7,993 nucleotides of DNA, taken from Xanthobacteraceae bacterium (GTDB taxonomy: Bacteria; Pseudomonadota; Alphaproteobacteria; Rhizobiales; Xanthobacteraceae). Both the position numbers and the translations under genes were made by a program. Below are positions 1-6,508 of this stretch, piece by piece. The notes beneath the pieces were generated by a model. The model was not told where the DNA came from. It was given only the letters and a program-made list of their open reading frames with translations, and did not search any database. The stretch spans positions 1-7,993 of the forward strand of contig JASHYD010000315.1 of the NCBI GenBank assembly GCA_030043175.1, read 5' to 3'. The stretch's first letter is position 1. The number at the start of each line of letters is the position of its first letter.

Positions 1-571
1 TGCTCCAAAACTTTGTCGGAGGAGGCAGCCGGATCGCTCGCGCCAGGGCCCGGCAAACCATTGCGTTCGGGACCGGTCAGCGGATTGAACGTGCGGCGCT
101 CCTCGTCCACCTCAGCGGCCGAGCCCGGGTCCTTATCAGCTCGCTCTAAAGGCTTGTCGGCGGCCGCAGCCTGATTGCCCAGGTCGACGCCCGATAGATC
201 GCCGCGCTTGTGATCGGTCGACCGAGCCGGCGGGCGGTCCTCCTCAGGCGTGGCGGGACCGGAACCGGAATCCTTGTTGGCTCCTTGTGCGGGTTCGTCG
301 GAGGTCGGCGCTGGAGCCTCGCCAACCCTTGACGGATCGTTCCGCTCAAGACCGGTCGGCTGATCGGACGCGCGACGCTTCTCCTCATCGGCCCTTTCCG
401 CACCGGAACCGGTGTGCTCCTCGGTTCCGGATGAACTGTCCTGTGACGTCGGTCACCTCTTGTTTCGACGTGCCGGCTGATTTTCCTTTACCCTCGTAGA
501 ACCTTGCTAAGCGCGTCACGTATTCGCGTCACGGACTTGGCCCGCGATTTCTCTTCACCACTGGCCTGCAT
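1..571 (-). pseudogene. Broken gene for a charged, repeat-containing, probably disordered protein (3' end outside window)
   Basis: Not a recognised family. From about 452 down to 1 the minus strand has one uninterrupted frame whose product is rich in D, E, R, P, G and S, with spaced similar segments such as DEEKRRASDQPTGLERN and DEERRTFNPLTGPERN. That bias and the repeats suggest genuine coding for a disordered hydrophilic protein. The frame has no ATG, GTG or TTG near its 5' end and is closed by a TGA at 455-453. A plausible start lies upstream in another frame: an ATG at 571 preceded by GGAGG, opening MQASGEEKSRAKSVTRIRD and stopping at 490-488. The third frame between them reads GKGKSAGTSKQEVTDVTGQ, also plausible. 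The simplest reading is one gene broken by two frameshifts, natural or from sequencing. Alternatively the 27-residue ORF is independent and the long frame starts unusually. The C-terminus lies outside the window. No signal peptide or membrane segment is visible. Confidence 0.42.
100..412 (-). repeat. Degenerate tandem repeat, period about 47-48 codons, inside the broken gene
   Basis: Three successive units carry a Gly-Ser core at about 410, 266 and 125 on the minus strand, spaced 144 and 141 bases apart. Each is followed 7-8 codons later by an acidic-basic cluster: ADEEKRR, PEEDRPP and VDEERR. Units one and three also share TG-x-ERN. Spacings are multiples of three, as expected for a repeat kept at protein level. 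The copies are strongly diverged at DNA level. Confidence 0.45.
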
Positions 572-1024
572 TTGCCTCCGTTGGCAGTTCTGCGGTGCTG
601 GTCGGTTTGTTCCGCGCCCGCCTCGGCATCACCGGGGAGCGTGTTCGCCGCAAAGCGGCAGGGCAGCAGAGAGCATCATGTTTTCCTCTCGTCAGTCCAC
701 CCACCGACTTAGGAACGATAAATTCGGTCTCAGCAACCGAGACGATTCCGAACTCAGCTGCCAGCACAGTGACCTGCGCGGCTTTAGCAGGAACCCTCGA
801 TGAGGGATGGAAACGTCGTGGCAGAGCTGCCTGCACACATCGAGCCCGCATTCGGCAACTTGGTGGGCAGGGCAGCTGCTCGGCTCGCTTTCGCACGGCC
901 GCCGCGGAGCAATGAACTCCTATTTTCGTGCGCCTCGGTGTCGCGGTCTCTTTGATTTGACCTATCATTATCCCCTCGTATCAAAACGACGCCGGGGAAC
1001 CGGGCAATCTTGCTGACAACCAGA
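572..1024. other. No convincing gene
   Basis: Several overlapping open frames exist on both strands, but none shows a recognisable motif, a good start signal or consistent codon bias. No RNA gene or clear terminator was seen. Confidence 0.5.
957..984 (+). promoter_or_regulatory. Possible sigma-70-type promoter
   Basis: TTGACC (957-962) matches the -35 consensus at five of six positions and is followed after 16 bases by TATCAA (979-984), which matches the -10 at four of six. The stretch is less GC-rich than its surroundings. It would face the small ORF at 1025 and the alkB-xthA pair. This is pattern matching only. Confidence 0.2.
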
Positions 1025-1168
1025 ATGGAGCACGACGGAGAAGCCGGCGCGACCAACCTGCCGGCCACAAAACCTCGGGGCTGGAAGCCCGGCCTCCTTG
1101 AAAATCTATATGGACCGACTTGCCGGGATGCTATCGATCACGACGATCGACGACGCGGGTTCCATTAA
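1025..1168 (+). CDS. Possible small hypothetical protein (47 residues)
   Basis: An ATG at 1025 opens a 47-residue frame ending in TAA at 1166-1168. The product begins MEHDGEAGATNLPATKPRGW, has a PGLLENLYGP segment in the middle and a charged tail (DHDDRRRGFH). The composition is protein-like with no long biased runs. There is no clear Shine-Dalgarno sequence, and neighbouring frames also read fairly well, so this may be chance or the tail of an older gene. It lies on the same strand as, and 45 bases before, the chosen alkB start. No family is recognised. Confidence 0.27.
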   Translation: MEHDGEAGATNLPATKPRGWKPGLLENLYGPTCRDAIDHDDRRRGFH

Positions 1169-1213
1169 CTATCATAAGTGCGCTGGTTAAGTTTCCTCGT
1201 TCACCTCGGAAAA

Positions 1214-1810
1214 ATGAAGTTCGCCTCCGCGATGTCAAGCCAGCTGAGCCTGTTCGAGCAACCCGAGCTGCCGGAAGGGTTTCGCTATCATCCGGACCTT
1301 CTGAATGGGGAGGAGGAGCACACGCTCGTCGGCGAAATCGAGCGGCTGCCCTTCAAGGAATTCGCATTTCACGGTTTCACGGGCAAGCGGCGCGTGATCT
1401 CGTTCGGCTGGCAGTACGATTTTAATCATGCGAAGCTGCGTGAGGTGGCCCCAATTCCGGCCTGTTTTCTCCCCCTCCGCGAGAAAGCCGCTGACTTGGC
1501 CGGGCTCGCACAGCAAGACCTCGAGCACCTTCTTGTAACAGAATACGGACCCGGTGCGGCGATCGGCTGGCATAAGGATCGAAACATCTTCGCGGATGTG
1601 ATCGGAATCTCCTTGCTTTCGCCTTGCACGTTTCGCTTTCGCAAGAAGGCCGGCAAGGGTTGGCAACGCGTGTCGGTCTTCCTCGCACCGCGTTCGGCCT
1701 ATCTTCTCCGCGGTCCCGCACGCTTTGAGTGGGAGCATAGCATTCCTGGCGTGGATCACCTGCGATATTCATTGACGTTCCGAAATTTCCGTACCGAACA
1801 ATCGCCGTGA
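1214..1810 (+). CDS. alkB: AlkB-type 2-oxoglutarate/Fe(II)-dependent dioxygenase
   Basis: Likely removes alkyl lesions such as 1-methyladenine and 3-methylcytosine from DNA or RNA by oxidative demethylation, using Fe(II), O2 and 2-oxoglutarate in the cytoplasm. From the ATG at 1214 the product is 198 residues. The iron ligands are H120 and D122 in YGPGAAIGWHKD and H175 in EWEHSIP. The 2-oxoglutarate-binding signature is RYSLTFR (R184 to R190), matching the AlkB RxNxTxR pattern with Ser for Asn. The segment LPFKEFAFHGFTGKRRVISF corresponds to the substrate-lid region of the family. Order and spacing fit a complete enzyme. The start is uncertain: an in-frame GTG at 1178 and an ATG at 1232 (MSSQLSLFEQPELPEGF, the usual family beginning) are alternatives, and none has a strong Shine-Dalgarno. 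The stop overlaps a GTG of the next frame (GTGA), consistent with co-transcription with the ExoIII gene. Family assignment is strong; the exact substrate is not determined by sequence. Confidence 0.92.
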   Translation: MKFASAMSSQLSLFEQPELPEGFRYHPDLLNGEEEHTLVGEIERLPFKEFAFHGFTGKRRVISFGWQYDFNHAKLREVAPIPACFLPLREKAADLAGLAQQDLEHLLVTEYGPGAAIGWHKDRNIFADVIGISLLSPCTFRFRKKAGKGWQRVSVFLAPRSAYLLRGPARFEWEHSIPGVDHLRYSLTFRNFRTEQSP

Positions 1811-1848
1811 AGCCGGATGTTGCGCTTCAGGGGAGCACGAGATCCCAC

Positions 1849-2649
1849 ATGAGAATTGCCAGTTTCAATATCAACAACATCAATCGCCGCTTGCCAAACC
1901 TACTCGCGTGGCTTCGGGAAACGGAGCCCGATGTCGTCTCCCTGCAGGAGCTCAAAGCAACGGACGCGGAATTTCCAGCGAAAGCAATCCGGGAGGCTGG
2001 ATATGTGGCAGTCTGGCGTGGACAGAAGAGCTGGAATGGAGTAGCGATACTCGCACGCTGGGCTCCTATCCTCACCCGTGCCGCGTTGCCTGGCGATCCC
2101 GCTGACACCCAAAGCCGCTACATCGAGGCCGCCGTGCACGGCGTTCTCGTCGCGTCCCTTTATGCCCCCAATGGAAACCCGCAGCCCGGCCCGAAATTCG
2201 CGTACAAGCTTGCTTGGCTCAAGCGGCTCGCGGCGCACGCCGCCGACCTCCGCACCGCAGACGCGCCTGTCATCCTAGCGGGCGACTTTAATGTCGTCCC
2301 TACCGATCGAGATATTTACCCGACCAAATCCTGGGGCAAAGATGCGTTGGTGCAGCCTGAGAGTCGCGCGGCATATGCGCATATTCTTACACAGGGCTGG
2401 GTGGATGCAATCCGCAAGCTCCATCCGAATGACCCCATGTACACGTTCTGGGACTACAAGCGAAAACGATGGGAACGCAATGCCGGCTTGCGGCTCGACC
2501 ACATCCTCGTGAGCCCCTCCCTCGTGGATCGCCTTCGCGCTGCCAGTGTCGATCGCGGTATGCGCGGCAGGGAGGACGCGAGCGACCATGCCCCGGTGTG
2601 GATCGAGTTGCGCGAAGCCCCGAGGTCGGGCAGGCGAACCAAGGTCTGA
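1849..2649 (+). CDS. xthA: Exonuclease III / AP endonuclease family protein
   Basis: An endonuclease/exonuclease/phosphatase-fold enzyme that cuts DNA 5' to abasic sites and degrades 3' ends in base excision repair. From the ATG at 1849 it has 266 residues, close to E. coli XthA (268). The catalytic set is complete: N7 in SFNIN, E34 in LQELK, Y105 in YAPNG, D146 and N148 in GDFN, D217 in LDHIL, and D246-H247 in SDHAPV. N7 and E34 sit at the same numbers as in E. coli, which supports this start. An in-frame GTG at 1807 overlaps the alkB stop and would add 14 residues atypical for the family; it could serve for translational coupling. The tail (RSGRRTKV) is basic. Pairing with alkB suggests an alkylation-damage repair unit: AlkB reverses lesions directly, while this enzyme processes the abasic sites left by glycosylases. 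No terminator with a T-run follows. Confidence 0.93.
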   Translation: MRIASFNINNINRRLPNLLAWLRETEPDVVSLQELKATDAEFPAKAIREAGYVAVWRGQKSWNGVAILARWAPILTRAALPGDPADTQSRYIEAAVHGVLVASLYAPNGNPQPGPKFAYKLAWLKRLAAHAADLRTADAPVILAGDFNVVPTDRDIYPTKSWGKDALVQPESRAAYAHILTQGWVDAIRKLHPNDPMYTFWDYKRKRWERNAGLRLDHILVSPSLVDRLRAASVDRGMRGREDASDHAPVWIELREAPRSGRRTKV

Positions 2650-2651
2650 GG

Positions 2652-2710
2652 GCCGTGCCGCCTACCGATCTCAATCATCGCCCGTTGCTGCTAGCACGGC
2701 GCCAGGCGGC
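2652..2710 (+). other. Two mutually exclusive (or pseudoknotted) inverted repeats after xthA
   Basis: GCCGTGC (2652-2658) is complementary to GCACGGC (2694-2700), and GCCGCCT (2657-2663) to AGGCGGC (2704-2710). The left arms overlap by two bases and the arms are in crossing order, so the helices would compete or form a pseudoknot. This begins three bases after the xthA stop. With no U-run it is not a standard terminator. It may be chance in GC-rich DNA. Confidence 0.22.
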
Positions 2711-2770
2711 AAGGGACCGGATTGAATAACTCCGCAGCACGGTCACGAATACGTCGAGCCTCGCGACCGA

Positions 2771-3073
2771 TCATCCTAAATCCGTGAGCTCGCTTGCCGA
2801 CGCGGGGAGGCCGCATCTGCATTTGTCCGTGCGCCCGAAGGCATCGCGGAAGGGCGGCTCTGGCCGGAGGTGGGTAATGCCAGCGGAGCGATGTTGGAAG
2901 TCGGCACCTGCGGTTCGATGAGCGGGGATGGGAAACGAAGCGTTGGCCATTGGCCCCATGCACGTCATGTTCGCGACGTGCCACATCGCGCGCGTGTCGA
3001 CATAATTTTAATAAATCGAGATGATCGTGCACCGCGGCGGGTAGGCCTCGGGATAGCTCCGCTGGCTCAGCAT
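2771..3073 (-). pseudogene. Doubtful coding remnant with one in-frame stop
   Basis: On the minus strand an ATG at 3073 opens MLSQRSYPEAYPPRCTIISIY and reaches a TAA at 3010-3008. The same frame then continues as NYVDTRAMWHVANMTCMGPM and stays open to the TGA at 2773-2771. Codon third positions favour G/C and the product looks protein-like on both sides of the stop, which a single T-to-C change (TAA to CAA) would remove. No family is recognised. It lies in the same direction as the 3095-3697 gene, 21 bases beyond its end. The rest of 2650-3094 holds nothing else I can support. The remnant could equally be chance. Confidence 0.22.
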
Positions 3074-3094
3074 CCCTCGATACGAAGCGGTGCC

Positions 3095-3697
3095 CTATTC
3101 TAAGTCCTTATCGGTCAATGGTAAGACTGGTCTACGTCGCTCATCCTGACGATACCGATTGTAGGCAAAAAGTACTTCTTCATATTGCAAGGACCTGCGT
3201 GACATGAGTTCCGCTAATCTCCAGTATTCATTGAAAGCTCTTGCGTCCTCGGGCATTTCATAGAATTTGCCTTCGACAGGATTGGCGTGCGATTGGGCTT
3301 GAGGCACCTCCACTAGACGCCTGGCCTCAACAAGCCGAGGTTTCCACCTCACTTCAGGTGTGGTCTGATGGACGTCAACGCCTATCGGTCCACCGTCGCG
3401 TTTCGGTGGCGGCAGGGCTGCAAGTGGCCTTGCCGCACCAGCGCTTGTGCTTGCGGCCCTGAGCACATCAGTAAGGCTGGCAGGTGGGGTTTCGGACTTT
3501 TGGCGGGTACCAGCTAATGCCTGTTGAACCAGTCGCAAGATCGCTTCACTGCGGTTTGGCTTATCAGGCTGCGCGGCTGCCCACTGCTCGATTTCATCCA
3601 GCACTGCTAATGGCCACAGCATCCGAACTTGGATGCCTTGGACGGTTTTCGTGGGCGGCCTGTTTGACTTACTGTGAGCACTTACTGACGCGTTCAT
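3095..3697 (-). CDS. Hypothetical protein with ribbon-helix-helix-like N-terminal segment
   Basis: A 200-residue soluble protein with no signal peptide or membrane helix. Residues about 20-62 look like a ribbon-helix-helix DNA-binding unit: a beta-like stretch GIQVRMLWPL, a helix AVLDEIEQWAAAQ, a turn with PNRSEAI, and a second helix ILRLVQQAL. The RSEAIxxLV signature is typical of that superfamily. Residues 63-145 are Pro/Ala-rich and probably a flexible linker. Residues 146-190 (YEMPEDARAFNEYWRLAEL and following) form a charged helical region with an RYRQDERRR basic cluster. I do not recognise the C-terminal part. The ATG at 3697 has only a weak purine-rich CAGGT before it. The 3' part has many A/T-ending codons compared with neighbouring genes, and the gene is flanked by gene-poor DNA, suggesting acquisition by transfer. 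A transcriptional or plasmid/partition-type regulator is possible, but function is inferred from the fold signature only. Confidence 0.72.
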   Translation of the reverse strand: MNASVSAHSKSNRPPTKTVQGIQVRMLWPLAVLDEIEQWAAAQPDKPNRSEAILRLVQQALAGTRQKSETPPASLTDVLRAASTSAGAARPLAALPPPKRDGGPIGVDVHQTTPEVRWKPRLVEARRLVEVPQAQSHANPVEGKFYEMPEDARAFNEYWRLAELMSRRSLQYEEVLFAYNRYRQDERRRPVLPLTDKDLE

Positions 3698-4035
3698 ACC
3701 TGTGCAGCTAGCGCATAATCAGGGCGACCTTACGTCCTTGAGAGCAGTCTTGGTACTCGTAAGACGCTAGCAGATTCCCGTCCAAAGCGTTCTTCTACCA
3801 CACGCTTGTTGGTGGCGCGTCCTTAACCGGACACAAAGGCTAGAATCGGCGTTGAAATCACGCGCTATTTGGATACCAACACAAAGCAGCACCCTATAAC
3901 CCACTTAAATACCTTGCTCCGGATCGCCCAGTGGCCCGCAACTTAACCACACCGGATCGAGTAGGCCCACGTGGCCCTGTTTGAGTACGTTCGCAGGGGC
4001 GGCGTCTGAGTCGGGTTCGGTTCTGCTTCCCGCAA
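3698..4035. other. Gene-free stretch with softer composition
   Basis: No frame on either strand has a protein-like product, and I see no tRNA fold, strong hairpin or promoter pair. It is less GC-rich than most of the window. It contains the upstream region of the minus-strand gene starting at 3697, so any promoter or operator for that gene would lie here, but I cannot point to one. Confidence 0.5.
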
Positions 4036-4167
4036 TTATCGACCAATCAGCCGCAACATGAAGCACGGCTGATCGGGCTTAAAGACGCGATAAAGTCCGA
4101 TCATATGCGGCAGGTCCGGATGCCTATCTGCCCTGATTTTATCGGCGGGCGGGTTGACGAGTGATCG
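4036..4167 (-). pseudogene. Possible C-terminal gene fragment
   Basis: The minus-strand frame ending in TAA at 4038-4036 reads NPPADKIRADRHPDLPHMIG, then LYRVFKPDQPCFMLRLIGR, which looks like a true protein C-terminus. Upstream in the same frame the product becomes arginine-rich and runs through the terminator stem, so the coding signal is limited to roughly the last 40 codons. No family is recognised. An ATG at 4104 would give only 22 residues. It lies downstream of the SoxC/cytochrome terminator and is probably a leftover of a deleted gene. Confidence 0.25.
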
Positions 4168-4217
4168 GACGCGCAACCTGTGGCACGCTCGAGGATAGCG
4201 GCGCCGTGTGTCGCGAG

Positions 4218-4247
4218 AAAACCCCGCCCCGATTGCTCCGGGCGGGG
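4218..4247 (-). terminator. Intrinsic terminator of the SoxC/cytochrome operon
   Basis: On the minus strand CCCCGCCC (4247-4240) and GGGCGGGG (4229-4222) form a perfect eight-pair GC stem with a ten-base loop, immediately followed by TTTT (4221-4218). It lies about 70 bases after the cytochrome stop codon at 4318. Confidence 0.88.
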
Positions 4248-4317
4248 CGATGTTGCTGGTGACCAGTGAGCCGCCGTTGGACCTGCGGGCCACGTCATTG
4301 ACTGTGGTCGAGCGTGC

Positions 4318-4887
4318 TCACCACCAACTGGGTTTCGGTTCGGGGGGATACACTGGCACCGCCGGAACGAAGCCATTCCGATTCGGCATTTCGACCTTGG
4401 GCAGACTTTTGGCGTCCATGACGTCGTTCTCCCCGATGATGCCATTCCGATACAATAGAAACGCGACCACCGCGTAGACTTCGTCGTGGGTGAGTGATCC
4501 CGGATTAGGGACGGGCATTGCGCGGTTGATATAGTCCCACGCAATCGTCGCATACGGGTAGTATGCTACACTGTCCTTTTCCGCCTCTTTGAAAGGTCCG
4601 CGGTAAGGTTTGCCAGGACTGCCCAACACGAGACGTCGGAGGACCCCCCGTTCCCCGTTCTGCCCGTGGCATACCTCGCACCGCTTCGCAAACACCGCCG
4701 CCCCTTCCTTGGCGATTCCCTGCCCGGGAGGAAGCTCCTTTCCGGCCGGGCCGACCATGAAGTCAAAACTGCGGATTTCCTCCTGGCTGAGCGGCGTCCC
4801 CACGTTGAATTTGGGCGACTGGGCCAAGCCCACCGAAGGGACTGCCAGGATCGTCAGCGACACGAGTAGATTAAGAGAACATCGCAT
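4318..4887 (-). CDS. Single-haem SoxD-like (SorB-like) periplasmic cytochrome c
   Basis: A 189-residue c-type cytochrome, likely electron acceptor for the adjacent molybdoenzyme. Residues 1-22 are a Sec signal peptide (MRCSLNLLVSLTILAVPSVG, then LA before QSP). The haem-binding CEVCH gives thioether cysteines C70 and C73 and axial H74; M124 in INRAMP is the expected second ligand. The C-terminal part, with GSLTHDEVYAVVAFLLYRNG and MPNRNGFVP, resembles the cytochrome part of SoxD. Classical SoxD is about twice as long and carries two haems; only one CxxCH exists here, so in size it is closer to SorB of sulfite dehydrogenase. The ATG at 4887 has GGGAG eight bases upstream and overlaps the end of the SoxC-like gene by 17 bases, implying translational coupling. 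A longer in-frame extension to 5190 runs antiparallel-frame through the SoxC gene and would destroy the signal peptide, so it was rejected. A good terminator follows. Confidence 0.9.
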   Translation of the reverse strand: MRCSLNLLVSLTILAVPSVGLAQSPKFNVGTPLSQEEIRSFDFMVGPAGKELPPGQGIAKEGAAVFAKRCEVCHGQNGERGVLRRLVLGSPGKPYRGPFKEAEKDSVAYYPYATIAWDYINRAMPVPNPGSLTHDEVYAVVAFLLYRNGIIGENDVMDAKSLPKVEMPNRNGFVPAVPVYPPEPKPSWW

Positions 4888-6142
4888 CGCGTATGCTCCC
4901 ATCGCGCGCCACCTTCCACGGTTGCATGGCATTGAAATGAGTGGTGCGGACGGCTTTGTTCGAATCCTGGTCCGGGATGCCCCAGTCTCTATACAGCTCC
5001 GCTCGCGACGGCTGAACGTCACCCTGATCATCCGTGCAACGAGACATGAGCATTGCCTCTTCTCCATCCCAGGCCCAGTCAAAAGTAAACCGGGTATGCG
5101 CCTTTGGCAGTACCGGCGCGTGAAGCTTGGCTTCCTTCCAAGTCCGGCCGCCGTCTGTCGATATATCGACCTTGCTGACCGCACCCCCACCGGACCAGGC
5201 CAAGCCGGTTATCTGCACATAGCCCTTGCGGAGCGTTTCCACTCCAGGTGAAGGCCGGGTAATTACGGACTTCGGCGCCCACTGAAAATGATACCACCGC
5301 GATTTGCCGCCCAAATCGGCTCTCGGGATGGAGTGATTCATGGCTTCATTCCAGGCATGGTAGGGCTGATCCACCACCTTGACATGTCTCAGGTACTTCA
5401 CGCTGAAGGGCCCTTCCCAGCCGGGGACTATCATCCGCAGCGGGTAACCTTGCTCAGCACGCAACGGCTCGCCATTTTGGCCGTAGGCCACGAAAACGTC
5501 GTCCAAGGCCTTGGCCAGCGGAAGGGTGTGACTAAACTTGCCAGGGTCCGCTCCTTCGTAGACGAGCCAGCTCCCTCCTGGTTGCAGTCCGACCTCGTTC
5601 AACAACACCGAAAGCGGCACTCCGGTCCATTCGCTGCAACTCGTCATCCCCCATATAAACTGGACCGGCGGCCCCATATTCTGGTTGCCGGCACCATGGA
5701 TCATGGCAGAGCTGTTTCCTTGGCATTCCAGGAAATGAATCCGGGACACAGAAGGCAGACGCTTCAGGTCGTCCACGCTGAAACTCAAGGGACGATCCAC
5801 CATGCCGTGAATCGTGAGGCGATGTTGCTGTGCATCGATGTCGGGCAGGTGAGAGGAGTGCTGTTGCACGAAGTGTTGCTGGGACGGTGTAATGATCCCC
5901 GCATAGTTTTGAAGCGGAGAGTAGTAAGTGATGTGATCAACGCTGAATCTGGCCCCTCGGCGCAACAGTTCGCGGTGGTCGTGGTCACCTGCGGCTTGCA
6001 CTTCAGGTTTGACTGATGCTTCGGACTTGGCTGACTGGCCTCTCGCGGCCCATTCTGCACCTGCACCTGCACCTGCGGCTGCGCCAGCGAGTGCAGCCGC
6101 GTGTTTGAGGAACCGCCTGCGGCCAGATCCGGTGGAATCCAT
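4871..6142 (-). CDS. soxC: SoxC-family sulfite/sulfane dehydrogenase, molybdopterin subunit
   Basis: A 423-residue periplasmic enzyme of the sulfite oxidase family, expected to oxidise sulfite or a related sulfur compound at a molybdenum cofactor. Residues 1-35 are a Tat signal: GRRRFLK (R8, R9) followed by an Ala/Gly-rich hydrophobic stretch, consistent with export of a cofactor-loaded protein. The Moco-binding domain spans about 70-275; C140 in HFLECQGN is the molybdenum-ligating cysteine, and SCSEWTGVPL, GYPLRMIVPGWEG and VKYLRHV are family hallmarks. Residues about 280-423 form the Mo-oxidoreductase dimerisation domain (GLAWSGGG, VDISTDGGRTW). The sequence looks closer to SoxC than to SorA or plant/animal enzymes, but no soxXYZAB genes are in the window, so the physiological substrate (free sulfite or carrier-bound sulfane) is open. 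The start at 6142 is set by GGGAGG five bases upstream and the Tat motif; an in-frame ATG-like extension to 6247 adds residues before the Tat motif and lacks such a site. The cytochrome partner overlaps its 3' end. Confidence 0.93.
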   Translation of the reverse strand: MDSTGSGRRRFLKHAAALAGAAAGAGAGAEWAARGQSAKSEASVKPEVQAAGDHDHRELLRRGARFSVDHITYYSPLQNYAGIITPSQQHFVQQHSSHLPDIDAQQHRLTIHGMVDRPLSFSVDDLKRLPSVSRIHFLECQGNSSAMIHGAGNQNMGPPVQFIWGMTSCSEWTGVPLSVLLNEVGLQPGGSWLVYEGADPGKFSHTLPLAKALDDVFVAYGQNGEPLRAEQGYPLRMIVPGWEGPFSVKYLRHVKVVDQPYHAWNEAMNHSIPRADLGGKSRWYHFQWAPKSVITRPSPGVETLRKGYVQITGLAWSGGGAVSKVDISTDGGRTWKEAKLHAPVLPKAHTRFTFDWAWDGEEAMLMSRCTDDQGDVQPSRAELYRDWGIPDQDSNKAVRTTHFNAMQPWKVARDGSIRDAMFS

Positions 6143-6153
6143 GATTGCCTCCC
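6143..6153 (-). promoter_or_regulatory. Strong ribosome binding site fixing the soxC start
   Basis: GGGAGG (6153-6148) lies five bases before the ATG at 6142. It decides between this start and the upstream in-frame codon at 6247. Confidence 0.75.
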
Positions 6154-6251
6154 TGATGACGAATTTTCCGATTTGAACTTGTCGCCGCGGCCTTTGCGTC
6201 GCGCACATTGCGAACGATCCGCGCCGCGGCCTGAATGCCTTCGCCAATCAT

Positions 6252-6283
6252 TTTATAGTGTTCAGTGAAATGCTCCGTGTCAA
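6252..6283 (-). promoter_or_regulatory. Possible promoter upstream of soxC
   Basis: On the minus strand a perfect -35 hexamer TTGACA (6283-6278) is followed by TATAAA (6257-6252). The 20-base spacer is longer than the ideal 17, so either the match is fortuitous or spacing is suboptimal. It would leave a leader of about 105 bases before the soxC ATG. Confidence 0.25.
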
Positions 6284-6508
6284 CCGGAGTCATATATCTG
6301 ACGGTATCTGACGCAGGGGTTACCGGCGTCCACGATCCGTCAAACAATGATTCGGGGTGGCTTCGATGATTCGGAGCAACCGTGTGGCATCGACCGGCAT
6401 CGTCCTCGGTTCTTGACCATTCTTCGGCGCTCTCGGATCCCCGCCAGCCCTCGCGGGTCTAATTTCGGGCTCCTCCCTCTGCCTCCTGCGTCCTCCTTGC
6501 GGGTATCG

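Noticed and set aside
555..968. 137-residue minus-strand open frame and its plus-strand counterparts
   Set aside because: No motif, no start signal, and equally long frames overlap on the other strand; typical chance openness of GC-rich DNA.
1078..1090. Small hairpin GGGCT-GGA-AGCCC as a terminator
   Set aside because: Five-pair stem, three-base loop, no T-run, and it lies inside a possible small ORF.
1235..1759. Long minus-strand frame opposite alkB
   Set aside because: It is antisense to a gene with a complete active site and shows no family features.
3698..4035. Possible tRNA, integration site or replication origin in the empty stretch
   Set aside because: No cloverleaf, CCA-adjacent arm, direct repeat pair or iteron series could be found by eye.
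4143..4167. NPPAD shared by the fragment near 4150 and the lipase pseudogene (SLNPPAD)
   Set aside because: Similarity is confined to about six residues; flanking sequences do not match, so a duplicated lipase piece is not supported.
4610..5251. 213-residue plus-strand frame over the SoxC/cytochrome region
   Set aside because: Antisense to two well-supported genes; no motif of its own.
5288..6016. 242-residue plus-strand frame opposite soxC
   Set aside because: Shadow of the soxC reading frame; its His/Gln-rich product has no recognisable family.
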